A program made the position numbers and the translations under genes. The notes under the pieces were generated by a model that was given only the letters and a program-made list of their open reading frames with translations, searched no databases and was not told the DNA's origin. A stretch of DNA of 64,000 nt from an uncultured Bacilli bacterium (lineage in GTDB: Bacteria > Bacillota_I > Bacilli_A > RF39 > UBA660): NCBI GenBank assembly GCA_910585045.1, contig CAJUCD010000003.1:62001-126000 (forward strand). Reading direction: 5' to 3'. Positions within the stretch are counted from its first letter, which is position 1, and each line of letters begins with the position of its first letter. Below, piece after piece: positions 55,457-62,979 of this stretch.

Positions 55457-55702
55457 ATGAGTTTAAGAGAAAGATATAAGAAATTAAAGAAAATGTATCC
55501 AAATAGTGTAGTGTTTATTAAGAGTGGAAGTTTTTATAATACTTATTATGAAGATGCAGTATTTATGCATGAATTGTTTGGATATAAATTGATTGATAAG
55601 AAAGTGGGATTTCCTAAATATATAATTAATAAAATGGCTATTTTAGATAGTTATGTAGTAGTAGATAACTATAGTCTTAGAGTAATAAGCAATTATTTTT
55701 GA
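55457..55702 (+). CDS. MutS domain I-like small protein (DGR MSL-type)
   Basis: The 81 residues match the mismatch-recognition domain of MutS: YKKLKKMYPNSVVFIKSGSFYNTYYEDA against the usual YxxLKxxxPDxILLFRxGDFYExFxEDA, then GFP and a final VVVD strand. The Phe-x-Glu clamp is Phe-x-Asn here, and no ATPase part follows. Stand-alone MutS-like (MSL) proteins are described as accessory genes of some diversity-generating retroelements. It follows a variable-region gene here, which fits. There is no strong ribosome site. Confidence 0.7.
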   Translation: MSLRERYKKLKKMYPNSVVFIKSGSFYNTYYEDAVFMHELFGYKLIDKKVGFPKYIINKMAILDSYVVVDNYSLRVISNYF

Positions 55703-55780
55703 TAAATAGTTGTTTTTTAGATATATTTATTTTGTTGACAATTATTTTTAGTTTTAATTTTAAGAAAATTAGATATTAAA

Positions 55781-55830
55781 AAAGACTGTATTTGCTTCAT
55801 GCACTTAGACATAAAATATCAGTCTTTATA
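55781..55830. terminator. Bidirectional terminator
   Basis: AAAGACTG (55781-55788) and CAGTCTTT (55820-55827) form a long stem extended by about five further pairs with one bulge. T runs flank it on both strands (TTTATATTTTT plus, TTTTTTAAT minus). It would end both the MSL gene and the minus-strand segment. Confidence 0.65.
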
Positions 55831-55913
55831 TTTTTAAAGAATAATTCTTTAGGAAATATTTTGTATCCTAGTTCTACTATATTTTGCCATAACTTAACAT
55901 ATGGGTTATAAAA

Positions 55914-56003
55914 GGACCCAAGCTTGTTGTCCACGTTCCAGCTGCCTAGAGAGCCATTCGAATCCACACGGAACATGTTAGCGTTAATGCCGTTCCAATG
56001 GAT
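55914..56003 (-). ncRNA. Inverted variable-region/template-repeat-like transcript segment
   Basis: Read on the minus strand this 90-base patch is about 53% G+C in an A/T-rich spacer and translates as a fragment of the lectin variable patch (WNGINANMFRVDSNG...WNVDNKLG) without start or flanking domain. It has many AAC/AAT codons, as template repeats do. An extended -10 (TGGTATAAT, 56042-56050) lies 40 bases upstream and a terminator 85 bases downstream, so it could be a discrete RNA of about 250 nt. It is not an exact template for either variable region, so it may be a displaced variable region or the template of a gene elsewhere. Confidence 0.45.
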
Positions 56004-56063
56004 TTGAAGTAAATATCATATGTTAGATATTCCTTTAGTTAATTATACCATAGTTATGTTGAT

Positions 56064-56393
56064 TTAATCTTCATTAAAAATTAAAATTGTACCCATTTTT
56101 ATTTTTTTGCTTGAATTTGCTGGTAGTTCTAAAATACTAGTTTTTTTAATGTCATAATTTATTTTGATGATGCGATTTTTGTCTAAGTTTTCGTATTTAT
56201 AGATAACTTCATTGTTTTCATCAAGTCCAATAATATCAATATTTTCTTTCATGAAATAGGTGTGAATAGAATTACATTTAGGAAATAACATACCATAATC
56301 AATATTAGTTTTGCCCATAAGACCCATTAGCCGTTTAGAAAAATTAGTGGCTATTATAATGTCATATTTATTTTTGTTAGTTTTTAAGTACAT
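56064..56393 (-). CDS. DUF192 protein
   Basis: The 109 residues have the DUF192 pattern: RLMGLMGK, GMLFPKCNSIHTYFM(K)ENIDIIGLD, LELPANSS. The family is small, of unknown function, often secreted, but no signal is seen here. ATG 56393 with AGGTGATTAAC upstream is preferred to the GTG inside that site. Confidence 0.85.
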   Translation of the reverse strand: MYLKTNKNKYDIIIATNFSKRLMGLMGKTNIDYGMLFPKCNSIHTYFMKENIDIIGLDENNEVIYKYENLDKNRIIKINYDIKKTSILELPANSSKKIKMGTILIFNED

Positions 56394-56534
56394 GTTAATC
56401 ACCTTAATATAATTTTAGCATAAATTTTTATTTTTATGACTATTTTGTGTTAATTTTAACTTGGAAAATACTTGGGAAAAAATTGACTTTTTGAGAAATT
56501 TATTATATGATTAATTATGATAGGGTGAGGCTTA

Positions 56535-56741
56535 ATGAATAGACAAGGTCAGGCTTTAGTAGAATATATTTTGATAATTGCTTTAATAAGTGTAATTGCT
56601 ATAACTTTAGTAAATTATTTGGGTGGTTATTTGAAAGATTCTATGACTAAAAGTTCATGTAGTTTGGTTGGTGAAGAATATATTAAGGGTAAAAAACCTG
56701 GCGAAGGATATTGTAGTGGAGATGAAGACAAAAGAGATTAA
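56535..56741 (+). CDS. flp: Flp-type pilin
   Basis: The 68 residues start MNRQGQALVEY, with the Gly-x-x-(L/V)-(V)-E prepilin cleavage context of Flp pilins, then a hydrophobic helix (about 8-30) and a short tail with two cysteines. It starts the main Tad operon after GGGTGAGG. No prepilin peptidase (TadV/CpaA) is in the window. Confidence 0.85.
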   Translation: MNRQGQALVEYILIIALISVIAITLVNYLGGYLKDSMTKSSCSLVGEEYIKGKKPGEGYCSGDEDKRD

Positions 56742-56744
56742 ATT

Positions 56745-57110
56745 ATGAGGGGAAGACGTAATTTGAATAGACAAGGACAAGCTTTAGTAGAGTTTATTAT
56801 AATATTACCTGTGTTTATAATGCTTGTTCTAGGTATTATGGATGTAGGAAGAATAATGTATTCTAAAATTGTTTTAGAGGAACAAATTGGAGAAGTAGCT
56901 AGTTTGTATAAAAATGGAAAGTCGATTGAAGAAATATATACAAAATTAGATTTAGATGAAGAAAAAATGATTTTAGAAATAAAAAAAGAGACGGAATTTA
57001 TTAATTTTATTTTAAAAACGGAAGTTCCTATTTTGACACCAGGATTAAATTTTGTTTTTGGTGATCCTTATAATTTAGAGATATCACGGAGTGTTTCTTA
57101 TGATACTTAA
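56745..57110 (+). CDS. tadE: TadE-like pseudopilin
   Basis: The 121 residues carry the class III signal NRQGQALVEFIIILPVFIMLVLGIMD typical of TadE, then an outer domain of about 80 residues. ATG 56745 is four bases after flp. A TTG at 56763, with AGGGGAAG upstream, would start exactly at the NRQGQ motif and is a strong alternative. Confidence 0.85.
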   Translation: MRGRRNLNRQGQALVEFIIILPVFIMLVLGIMDVGRIMYSKIVLEEQIGEVASLYKNGKSIEEIYTKLDLDEEKMILEIKKETEFINFILKTEVPILTPGLNFVFGDPYNLEISRSVSYDT

Positions 57111-57468
57111 TAGAAAAGGTCAAACTTTGATTATGTTTGTCCTCTTGTTACCATTAATTTTAGCTTTTGTCGCATTTATTGTTGATTTTGGACTAGTGAT
57201 GACTGAGAAAACTCACCAAACAGAAGTGATTAAAACAGCGGTAAAAGATAATAAAACATTAGATAATGAAGAAATAAAAAAAGTGCTAAAGAAAAATAAA
57301 GTAGATATAAATAATATAAAAATTGAGAATAATAATGAGCAAATTAGAATTGTCAATGAAACTAAAATTGATAGTATTTTTGGGGCTATAATTGGTTTAA
57401 AGGAATATAGAATAAAAGTAGACGTTAGTGCTAAATTATTAAATGGTAAAATAATTTTTGAAAACTAA
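57100..57468 (+). CDS. TadG/TadF-like pilus protein
   Basis: The 122 residues start LNRKGQTLIMFVLLLPLILAFVAFIVDFG, the Tad-domain N-terminus, with a short outer part. It lacks the long von Willebrand domain of full TadG, so it is closer to TadF or a minimal TadG. It overlaps tadE by 11 bases. Confidence 0.75.
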   Translation: MILNRKGQTLIMFVLLLPLILAFVAFIVDFGLVMTEKTHQTEVIKTAVKDNKTLDNEEIKKVLKKNKVDINNIKIENNNEQIRIVNETKIDSIFGAIIGLKEYRIKVDVSAKLLNGKIIFEN

Positions 57469-57481
57469 AGTGGGTGATTTT

Positions 57482-58243
57482 ATGAAGAATAAAGGGATTT
57501 CAATTTGTGTATCGTCAGCTAAGGGTGGTGTTGGTAAAACATTTATGACTCTTAATTTGGCTGGTATTTATAGAATATTAGAGAAAAAAGTTTTGATTAT
57601 TGACTTTGATCTTGCAAGCGGAGGGATAGCAACTTATTTAAATGTTGAAACATCAAAAAGTGTTTATAATTTAGTTGATGATGTAAATAATAATCGTTAT
57701 AAAGATTTTAAAAATTATGTAGCTAGTTTTGACCAATATATTGATATTTTAGCAAGTCCTAAGGATCCTAGACAGGCTGGTAAAATTGATCCTAAATATG
57801 TAGAATTAATTCTTGATAAAGCAATATTTAATTATGATGTAGTTTTAATTGATACTAGTCATATTTTAAGTGATTTTAATATTTTAACTATGGATTTGGT
57901 AGATAATTTATTGTTTTTAGTTACTAATGATTCTTTAGATCTTAAAAATATGAGAAGCTTAATTTCAATACTAAAAGATGTTCAGTATAATAGTTTTAAA
58001 GTGATTTTAAATGAAAGTGTTTTACCATTTAGAAAGTATTTTAGTTTATATGATATTAAAAATATAATAAAAGCTAATATTGATTATGTAATTAGTAAAG
58101 ATTTTTATATTAAAAATATTGATAATTTTGTGATGGATGGAAAAATTATTACTTTAGAAGAAAATGCCCCAGTAGTTTTTGCTAAAGATTATACAACTAT
58201 GATGCAATTAGCAACAGATATGTATGGGGTGGAGGAAGAATAA
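57482..58243 (+). CDS. MinD/ParA-like ATPase of the Tad system
   Basis: The 253 residues have an intact deviant Walker A SSAKGGVGKTF (about 8-18) and DFDLASGG (about 43-50). It resembles TadZ/CpaE ATPases without the receiver part. ATG 57482 after GGGTGAT is chosen; the earlier ATG at 57458 lies within the preceding gene. It is coupled to tadA (stop and start overlap by one base). Confidence 0.82.
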   Translation: MKNKGISICVSSAKGGVGKTFMTLNLAGIYRILEKKVLIIDFDLASGGIATYLNVETSKSVYNLVDDVNNNRYKDFKNYVASFDQYIDILASPKDPRQAGKIDPKYVELILDKAIFNYDVVLIDTSHILSDFNILTMDLVDNLLFLVTNDSLDLKNMRSLISILKDVQYNSFKVILNESVLPFRKYFSLYDIKNIIKANIDYVISKDFYIKNIDNFVMDGKIITLEENAPVVFAKDYTTMMQLATDMYGVEEE

Positions 58244-59685
58244 TGAAACAAACTTTAAGAGATGCCTTTGATATAAAAATTAAACAGAAAAAACAAAATA
58301 CTTTGAGTGATTATGAAATATTTCAAGATAAGAAATTATTGGATAAATTAAGAACAGAGATTGTAGAAAATTTAATTGATAATGAAATGCCTGATGATAC
58401 TTCTTTAAATGAATGGATAAATGGTGAAATAGATAAGACTATAGAAGGTTATGATTTAACCAATTTAGAAAGAAGTCATTTATTTAATTTAATTGATAAT
58501 GAAATAAATGGGTATGGTCCTATTTCAGAGTTACTTAATAGTGATAATATTACAGAGATTATGGTTAATTCGCCTAATGAGATTTATATTGAGATTGATG
58601 GAGTAATTTCTAAAGATGAAAGTGTTTCTTTTATTAATGATGAACATATTATTAGAACTGTACAAAGATTGATTCAACCTCTTGGAAGAACAATTGATGC
58701 TACAAATCCAATGGTAGATTCAAGATTACTTGATGGTTCAAGAATTAATGCTGTAATACCACCTTTATCTACTAGAGGACCTGTGGTAACTATTAGAAAA
58801 TTTAAAGAATCTATGTCTAATATAGATGAGTTAATAAGAATAGGAACTCTTACTCCTTATATGGCAAGATTTTTAGATGCGGCTGTAAGAGGTAAGTGTA
58901 ATATGATTGTATGTGGCGGAACTGGTTCAGGTAAAACAACTTTATTAAACATTTTAAGTGGTTTTATTGGGGATAATGAACGTATTATTACTATTGAAGA
59001 TGCAGCAGAATTAAAATTAAATCAGAATCATGTTATATCATTAGAAACAAGAATGATGAATTATGATGAAAATAGTGAGATTACAATTAGAGATTTAGTT
59101 ATTAATTCTCTTAGAATGAGACCTGATCGAATAATTGTTGGTGAAGTAAGAGGGAAAGAAGCTTTTGATATGTTGCAAGCTATGAATACAGGACATGATG
59201 GTTCTCTCACTACAATGCATGCAAACGGACCAATAGATGCCTTAAATAGATTAGAGACTATGGTTTTAATGGGAGGATTAGATATTCCTATAAAAGCGGT
59301 AAGAGAATACATTGTAAGTGCAATAGATTTAGTTGTAAATATTGAAAGAATGAGTGATGGCCGAAGAAAAGTTACAAGTATTTCTGAGTTAGGAGAGTTT
59401 AATGGCGAAGAAATAGTTTTAAGAGAAATATTTTCATTTAAACAAAAAGGTTTAACTAATACAGGTGAAGTTGATGGAGAATTTATTTTGTATGATGGAG
59501 TTCCAAGAGTGTATAATAAAATAAAAGCTCGGGGAGTAGGAGACATTGATGATATTTTCTTTCCAATTAAAAAAGAAAAAAGCGATGTAAAACCTGTAAA
59601 AAAGCAGAATAAAAATGATAATAATAAGCAAGTTTTATATTATGAAGGAAAGTATGAAGGTTATAAACTTAAAAATAAGAAATAA
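58243..59685 (+). CDS. tadA: Tad pilus assembly ATPase TadA/CpaF
   Basis: The 480 residues of this secretion ATPase have an N-terminal domain with NEIYIEIDG, Walker A GGTGSGKTT (Lys231), TIEDAAEL (Walker B region), LRMRPDRIIVGEVRG and TMHANGP (His box). It powers pilus assembly as a hexamer. The Lys-rich tail is longer than usual. Confidence 0.96.
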   Translation: MKQTLRDAFDIKIKQKKQNTLSDYEIFQDKKLLDKLRTEIVENLIDNEMPDDTSLNEWINGEIDKTIEGYDLTNLERSHLFNLIDNEINGYGPISELLNSDNITEIMVNSPNEIYIEIDGVISKDESVSFINDEHIIRTVQRLIQPLGRTIDATNPMVDSRLLDGSRINAVIPPLSTRGPVVTIRKFKESMSNIDELIRIGTLTPYMARFLDAAVRGKCNMIVCGGTGSGKTTLLNILSGFIGDNERIITIEDAAELKLNQNHVISLETRMMNYDENSEITIRDLVINSLRMRPDRIIVGEVRGKEAFDMLQAMNTGHDGSLTTMHANGPIDALNRLETMVLMGGLDIPIKAVREYIVSAIDLVVNIERMSDGRRKVTSISELGEFNGEEIVLREIFSFKQKGLTNTGEVDGEFILYDGVPRVYNKIKARGVGDIDDIFFPIKKEKSDVKPVKKQNKNDNNKQVLYYEGKYEGYKLKNKK

Positions 59686-59698
59686 AAAGGAGTTATAA

Positions 59699-60694
59699 AT
59701 GGACGGAGTTAAGTTATTACAAATAATAATTTTATTAATTATATTTGGAAGTATTTTATATTTACTTCGTCTTTATCGTGCTTTAAAATTGGAAAAAAGA
59801 ATTGCTAAGTTTGCTATAGTTTCAAAAGATGATAATGAAATATCTTTATTTGATAAAATGGGCAAATTTAGCTGGATTCTAGTGAATAAATTTTCGCAAG
59901 TTTTAGTAAAGTCTGATGTGTTTAGTAAATATGGTCAAACTTATAATAAGTTTATAGCTTTTGATGAAAAAGATAAGAAGATGGGAATAGATTTTGTATC
60001 TGCAAAAATATTGCTTTCTTTAGGAGTGTTTATATTAAGTTTGATTACTATGTTATTTCATTATATTCATTTTAATTTGATGTTTATTATGATTGTTTTT
60101 ATAATTAGTTTCTTTATACCAGATATATTTTTAAATATAGAGTTTTATAAAAAACGAAAAAAAGTGGAAGAAGATTTGTTAAAAGCAATAATTATTATGA
60201 ATAATGCTTTTCAAAGTGGAAGAAATATTATGCAAGCAATAGAGATTGTTAAAGCAGAACTAGATGGTCCTATTCAAGATGAGTTTAAAAAGATATATTT
60301 AGATATTACTTATGGGCTTAGTTTAGATGTAGTTTTTAGTAGATTTTATGATAGAGTGAAATTAGAAGATGCTAAATATATTACTACTTCTTTAACTCTT
60401 TTAAATAAAACAGGAGGAGATATAATAAAAGTGTTTTCTCTTATTGAAAAATCTATTTTTGATAAAAAGAATTTGAAAAATGAGCTTAAAAGTTTAACAG
60501 CTTCTAGTGAATTTGTATTTAAGCTTTTAATTTCTTTACCTTTTATATTTATTTTAATTATATTCTTATTAAATACAAGTTATTTTATGCCACTTTTTAC
60601 AACAACTTTAGGAATTATAATTTTGATATTAACTATTCTTATTTATGTTTTATATATTTTATTAGTTAAGAAAGTTTTAGAGGTGGAATTATGA
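59699..60694 (+). CDS. tadB: Tad pilus platform protein TadB
   Basis: The 331 residues have N-terminal and central membrane helices and a T2SSF (GspF) domain (about 160-290, AIIIMNNAFQSGRNIMQAIE), then two C-terminal helices. AAAAGGAG precedes the start. It overlaps tadC by 4 bases. Confidence 0.92.
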   Translation: MDGVKLLQIIILLIIFGSILYLLRLYRALKLEKRIAKFAIVSKDDNEISLFDKMGKFSWILVNKFSQVLVKSDVFSKYGQTYNKFIAFDEKDKKMGIDFVSAKILLSLGVFILSLITMLFHYIHFNLMFIMIVFIISFFIPDIFLNIEFYKKRKKVEEDLLKAIIIMNNAFQSGRNIMQAIEIVKAELDGPIQDEFKKIYLDITYGLSLDVVFSRFYDRVKLEDAKYITTSLTLLNKTGGDIIKVFSLIEKSIFDKKNLKNELKSLTASSEFVFKLLISLPFIFILIIFLLNTSYFMPLFTTTLGIIILILTILIYVLYILLVKKVLEVEL

Positions 60695-61389
60695 AAAATA
60701 ATATAGCTTTTAAAATTTATAGAAAAAAATCTATTGAAAAAATAGATAGTAAAGTGAAATTGCTTGGTATTTATAATAATTTACAAACTTTAAAGTTTCT
60801 TAATATAAGATTAATATTAACTATTATAATTTTTGTTTTAGTATTAGTTATTTCGCAGTATGGATATATATTAGCACCACTTGTTGCAGCGCTCTTTTAT
60901 ATTTTTAGCGAATATTATGTAATAGATTATAAAATAAAAATACGACGAAAGAAATTAGAAAAAGAAGCTTTGTTTTTCTTTGAAGTTTTAACTTTAACTT
61001 TAGAGGGTGGGCGTAATTTGAAACATGCTTTAGAGTTAACAGCAGAAAATATTGATTCAGAAATTTCAGCAGAATTTAAAAAGACTTTAGCAGAAGTAAA
61101 GTTAGGTAAAAGCTTAAATGAAAGCTTGGAAGCTATGAAAAAAAGAATTCCTAGTGATACTATTAATAATTCAATTTTGAATATGATTCAATCTAATACT
61201 TTTGGAAATAGTATAATTGATTCAATGTATAATCAAATAGATTTTTTAAGAGAAAAACAACTTTTAGATGTTAAAGCAGAAATTGCAAAATTGCCTACTA
61301 AAATTAGTATAATTAGTGTTATATTCTTTATTCCAATTATGATGTTAATAATACTTGGACCAGTTTTAATTCAGTATATTATGAAATAA
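60691..61389 (+). CDS. tadC: Tad pilus platform protein TadC
   Basis: The 232 residues have a T2SSF domain with ALFFFEVLTLTLEGGRNLKHALE and helices on both sides. It is shorter than many TadC proteins (280-300) because the N-terminal membrane part is compact. It closes the Tad operon; a terminator follows. Confidence 0.92.
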   Translation: MKNNIAFKIYRKKSIEKIDSKVKLLGIYNNLQTLKFLNIRLILTIIIFVLVLVISQYGYILAPLVAALFYIFSEYYVIDYKIKIRRKKLEKEALFFFEVLTLTLEGGRNLKHALELTAENIDSEISAEFKKTLAEVKLGKSLNESLEAMKKRIPSDTINNSILNMIQSNTFGNSIIDSMYNQIDFLREKQLLDVKAEIAKLPTKISIISVIFFIPIMMLIILGPVLIQYIMK

Positions 61390-61390
61390 A

Positions 61391-61416
61391 ATACCAATAA
61401 ATCTTGGTGTTTTTTT
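61391..61416 (+). terminator. Terminator of the Tad operon
   Basis: ATACCAA (61391-61397) with TTGGTGT (61404-61410, one pair G-T) and six T residues. Confidence 0.75.
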
Positions 61417-61451
61417 AAAGTTTTGATATAATAGAGGCTCAGGTGGTATTT

Positions 61452-62267
61452 ATGGGTTTTAAAGAGGTAGATGAACGCTTAAATTCAGAATTTATAGCCG
61501 CAGTAATGATGATTAATGATGGTAAAGATTATTTGTTAAGAGAGATAAATGATGCATCTGAAGGAAAAGCAAAAACTCAATATTTAGAAGAAGTTTACAA
61601 TTTTTTAAAAAGTGCAGTAATTAATAATTATATTGTAAAAGGATACATAAAACAAATTGTTTGTTATAATATGATTTACATGCTTATTAATAGCGGCCAA
61701 AGTACTCTAGAGATTGATTTTACTTCTATATTAAAAAAATTTTTAGAAGATAAAGATTTTGGAATAGAGCTTCTTAGAATATATTATTTAGTTTCAAGTA
61801 ATGCTCAGTTTTATCAAAATCAAGTTAATAATTTTAGTGCAGAGGATAAGAGTAAAATTGAACAATTTTTAAGAGATGATGATGAACATATAGTAGATAT
61901 TATGACATGTTTTAGAAATTTGATTTATAGTTTATATTATTCTTATATAAATGAAGGCTATAGCGAAGATGAAGCTATAGAACTTGTTTATATTTATTTT
62001 TTTCAAAATGGAATTTCTCCAATAATAATAGATGAATATATGCCTTATCAAAGTTTTCTTTTATTTAAAGATAAGTTTTTAAATATTATTAAGAGTGATG
62101 CTCGCAGTTATTTAGAAGGTAAAATTAATAGGTCTGAGTTTCAGGATTATGTATTAAATGCTTTAATTTTAGATGTTGATTTTGAGCAGTTTGAATGTTA
62201 TAAAGAAGAAATTTTTAGAATATTTATTGAGAATTTAAAAAGGATTTTTGGGAAACCTAGATTTTAG
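61452..62267 (+). CDS. Hypothetical protein (271 aa)
   Basis: I do not recognise this protein. It is almost wholly helical, acidic, and without signal or membrane segment. Start ATG 61452 follows CAGGTGG; an in-frame codon upstream lies inside that site. Its end overlaps the convergent DtxR-type gene by 11 bases. Confidence 0.7.
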   Translation: MGFKEVDERLNSEFIAAVMMINDGKDYLLREINDASEGKAKTQYLEEVYNFLKSAVINNYIVKGYIKQIVCYNMIYMLINSGQSTLEIDFTSILKKFLEDKDFGIELLRIYYLVSSNAQFYQNQVNNFSAEDKSKIEQFLRDDDEHIVDIMTCFRNLIYSLYYSYINEGYSEDEAIELVYIYFFQNGISPIIIDEYMPYQSFLLFKDKFLNIIKSDARSYLEGKINRSEFQDYVLNALILDVDFEQFECYKEEIFRIFIENLKRIFGKPRF

Positions 62268-62658
62268 GAAGTAAATTTTTAATGTTAGTTAATGTTAAAG
62301 GGTCTATGAAGTGTTCTATTTTTTCAACTTGATTTAAAGAGTAATTTTGAGAATTTAGTTTTTTTAAGAAAATGCTAATAATTAGATGACGTTTAAAAAG
62401 ATATATTCCTAAAATAATTCCAGATTTAGTTAAAGAAATGCTCTTTTTGGCATATACAAGATTTAGATTTTTTAATTTAGAAATCATCTTACTGCAAGAT
62501 GATTTTTTGACATTTAGTAAATTACTTAGAGAAGTAATGGTTATTTTATGATTTAAATGGTATTCTCGGTAAATCATTTCTAAATAATCTTCCATAGCAT
62601 AAGTTATATATTTATTGTTGTGAAGATAATTAGTTAAAGTATAAAAATTTTCATTCAT
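62257..62658 (-). CDS. DtxR/MntR-family metal-dependent regulator
   Basis: The 133 residues have an N-terminal winged helix (YAMEDYLEMIYREY; ITSLSNLLNVKKSSCSKMISKLKNLNLV) and a shortened metal-binding/dimer domain (IEHFIDPLTLTNI). It is divergent from feoAB with an 18-bp palindrome between, so it very likely represses ferrous-iron uptake when iron is plentiful. Confidence 0.85.
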   Translation of the reverse strand: MNENFYTLTNYLHNNKYITYAMEDYLEMIYREYHLNHKITITSLSNLLNVKKSSCSKMISKLKNLNLVYAKKSISLTKSGIILGIYLFKRHLIISIFLKKLNSQNYSLNQVEKIEHFIDPLTLTNIKNLLPKI

Positions 62659-62679
62659 TTAACATATTCCTTTTTTTCT

Positions 62680-62726
62680 CATATATTAAAATAGTTGTTA
62701 GTTTAAGGAAACTAATAAAATATATG
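62680..62726. promoter_or_regulatory. Nested operator between dtxR-like gene and feoAB
   Basis: The inner palindrome TTAGTTT-AAGG-AAACTAA (62698-62715) has the TTAG...CTAA ends of DtxR/IdeR/MntR boxes. An outer inverted repeat CATATATT (62680-62687) and AATATATG (62719-62726) encloses it. It can serve both promoters. Confidence 0.7.
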
Positions 62727-62742
62727 AAGGAGTTTTTAATTT

Positions 62743-62979
62743 ATGATTAGTACTTTAGATAAACTTGATTTAGAAAAAGAAGCTATAATAGATAAAATTA
62801 ATGGTGAAGATGTTTTGAAAAGAAGATTTTTAGATTTAGGTTTTATTCCTGGAGAAGTAACAAAATGTGTGTTAGTAAGTTTAGGTAATGACCCAAAAGC
62901 TTATAAAATCAATGGTAATATTATTGCAATTAGAAATATAGATGCTAAAAATATTGAGGTGCATTATGAAAGAAATTAA
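62743..62979 (+). CDS. feoA: Ferrous iron transport protein A
   Basis: This 78-residue SH3-like protein (KRRFLDLGFIPGEVTKCV) assists FeoB. It starts after GAAGGAG and overlaps feoB by 14 bases. Confidence 0.92.
   Translation: MISTLDKLDLEKEAIIDKINGEDVLKRRFLDLGFIPGEVTKCVLVSLGNDPKAYKINGNIIAIRNIDAKNIEVHYERN

Larger units (their letters stand above)
55703..56063. other. Intergenic region with inverted variable-region-like segment
   Basis: It holds no protein gene with a start. It contains a terminator-like hairpin at 55781-55830, the inverted high-G+C segment at 55914-56003 and a minus-strand -10 box at 56042-56047. Confidence 0.6.

Noticed and set aside
55914..56003. The inverted segment as the direct template of variable region 2
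   Set aside because: In the aligned core many differences fall on C, G or T of the segment, which adenine mutagenesis cannot produce, and lengths differ by a codon.
53400..56500. Reverse transcriptase that would complete the DGR
   Set aside because: Every open frame in and around the locus was considered; none shows RT motifs such as YxDD. The partner must be elsewhere or absent.
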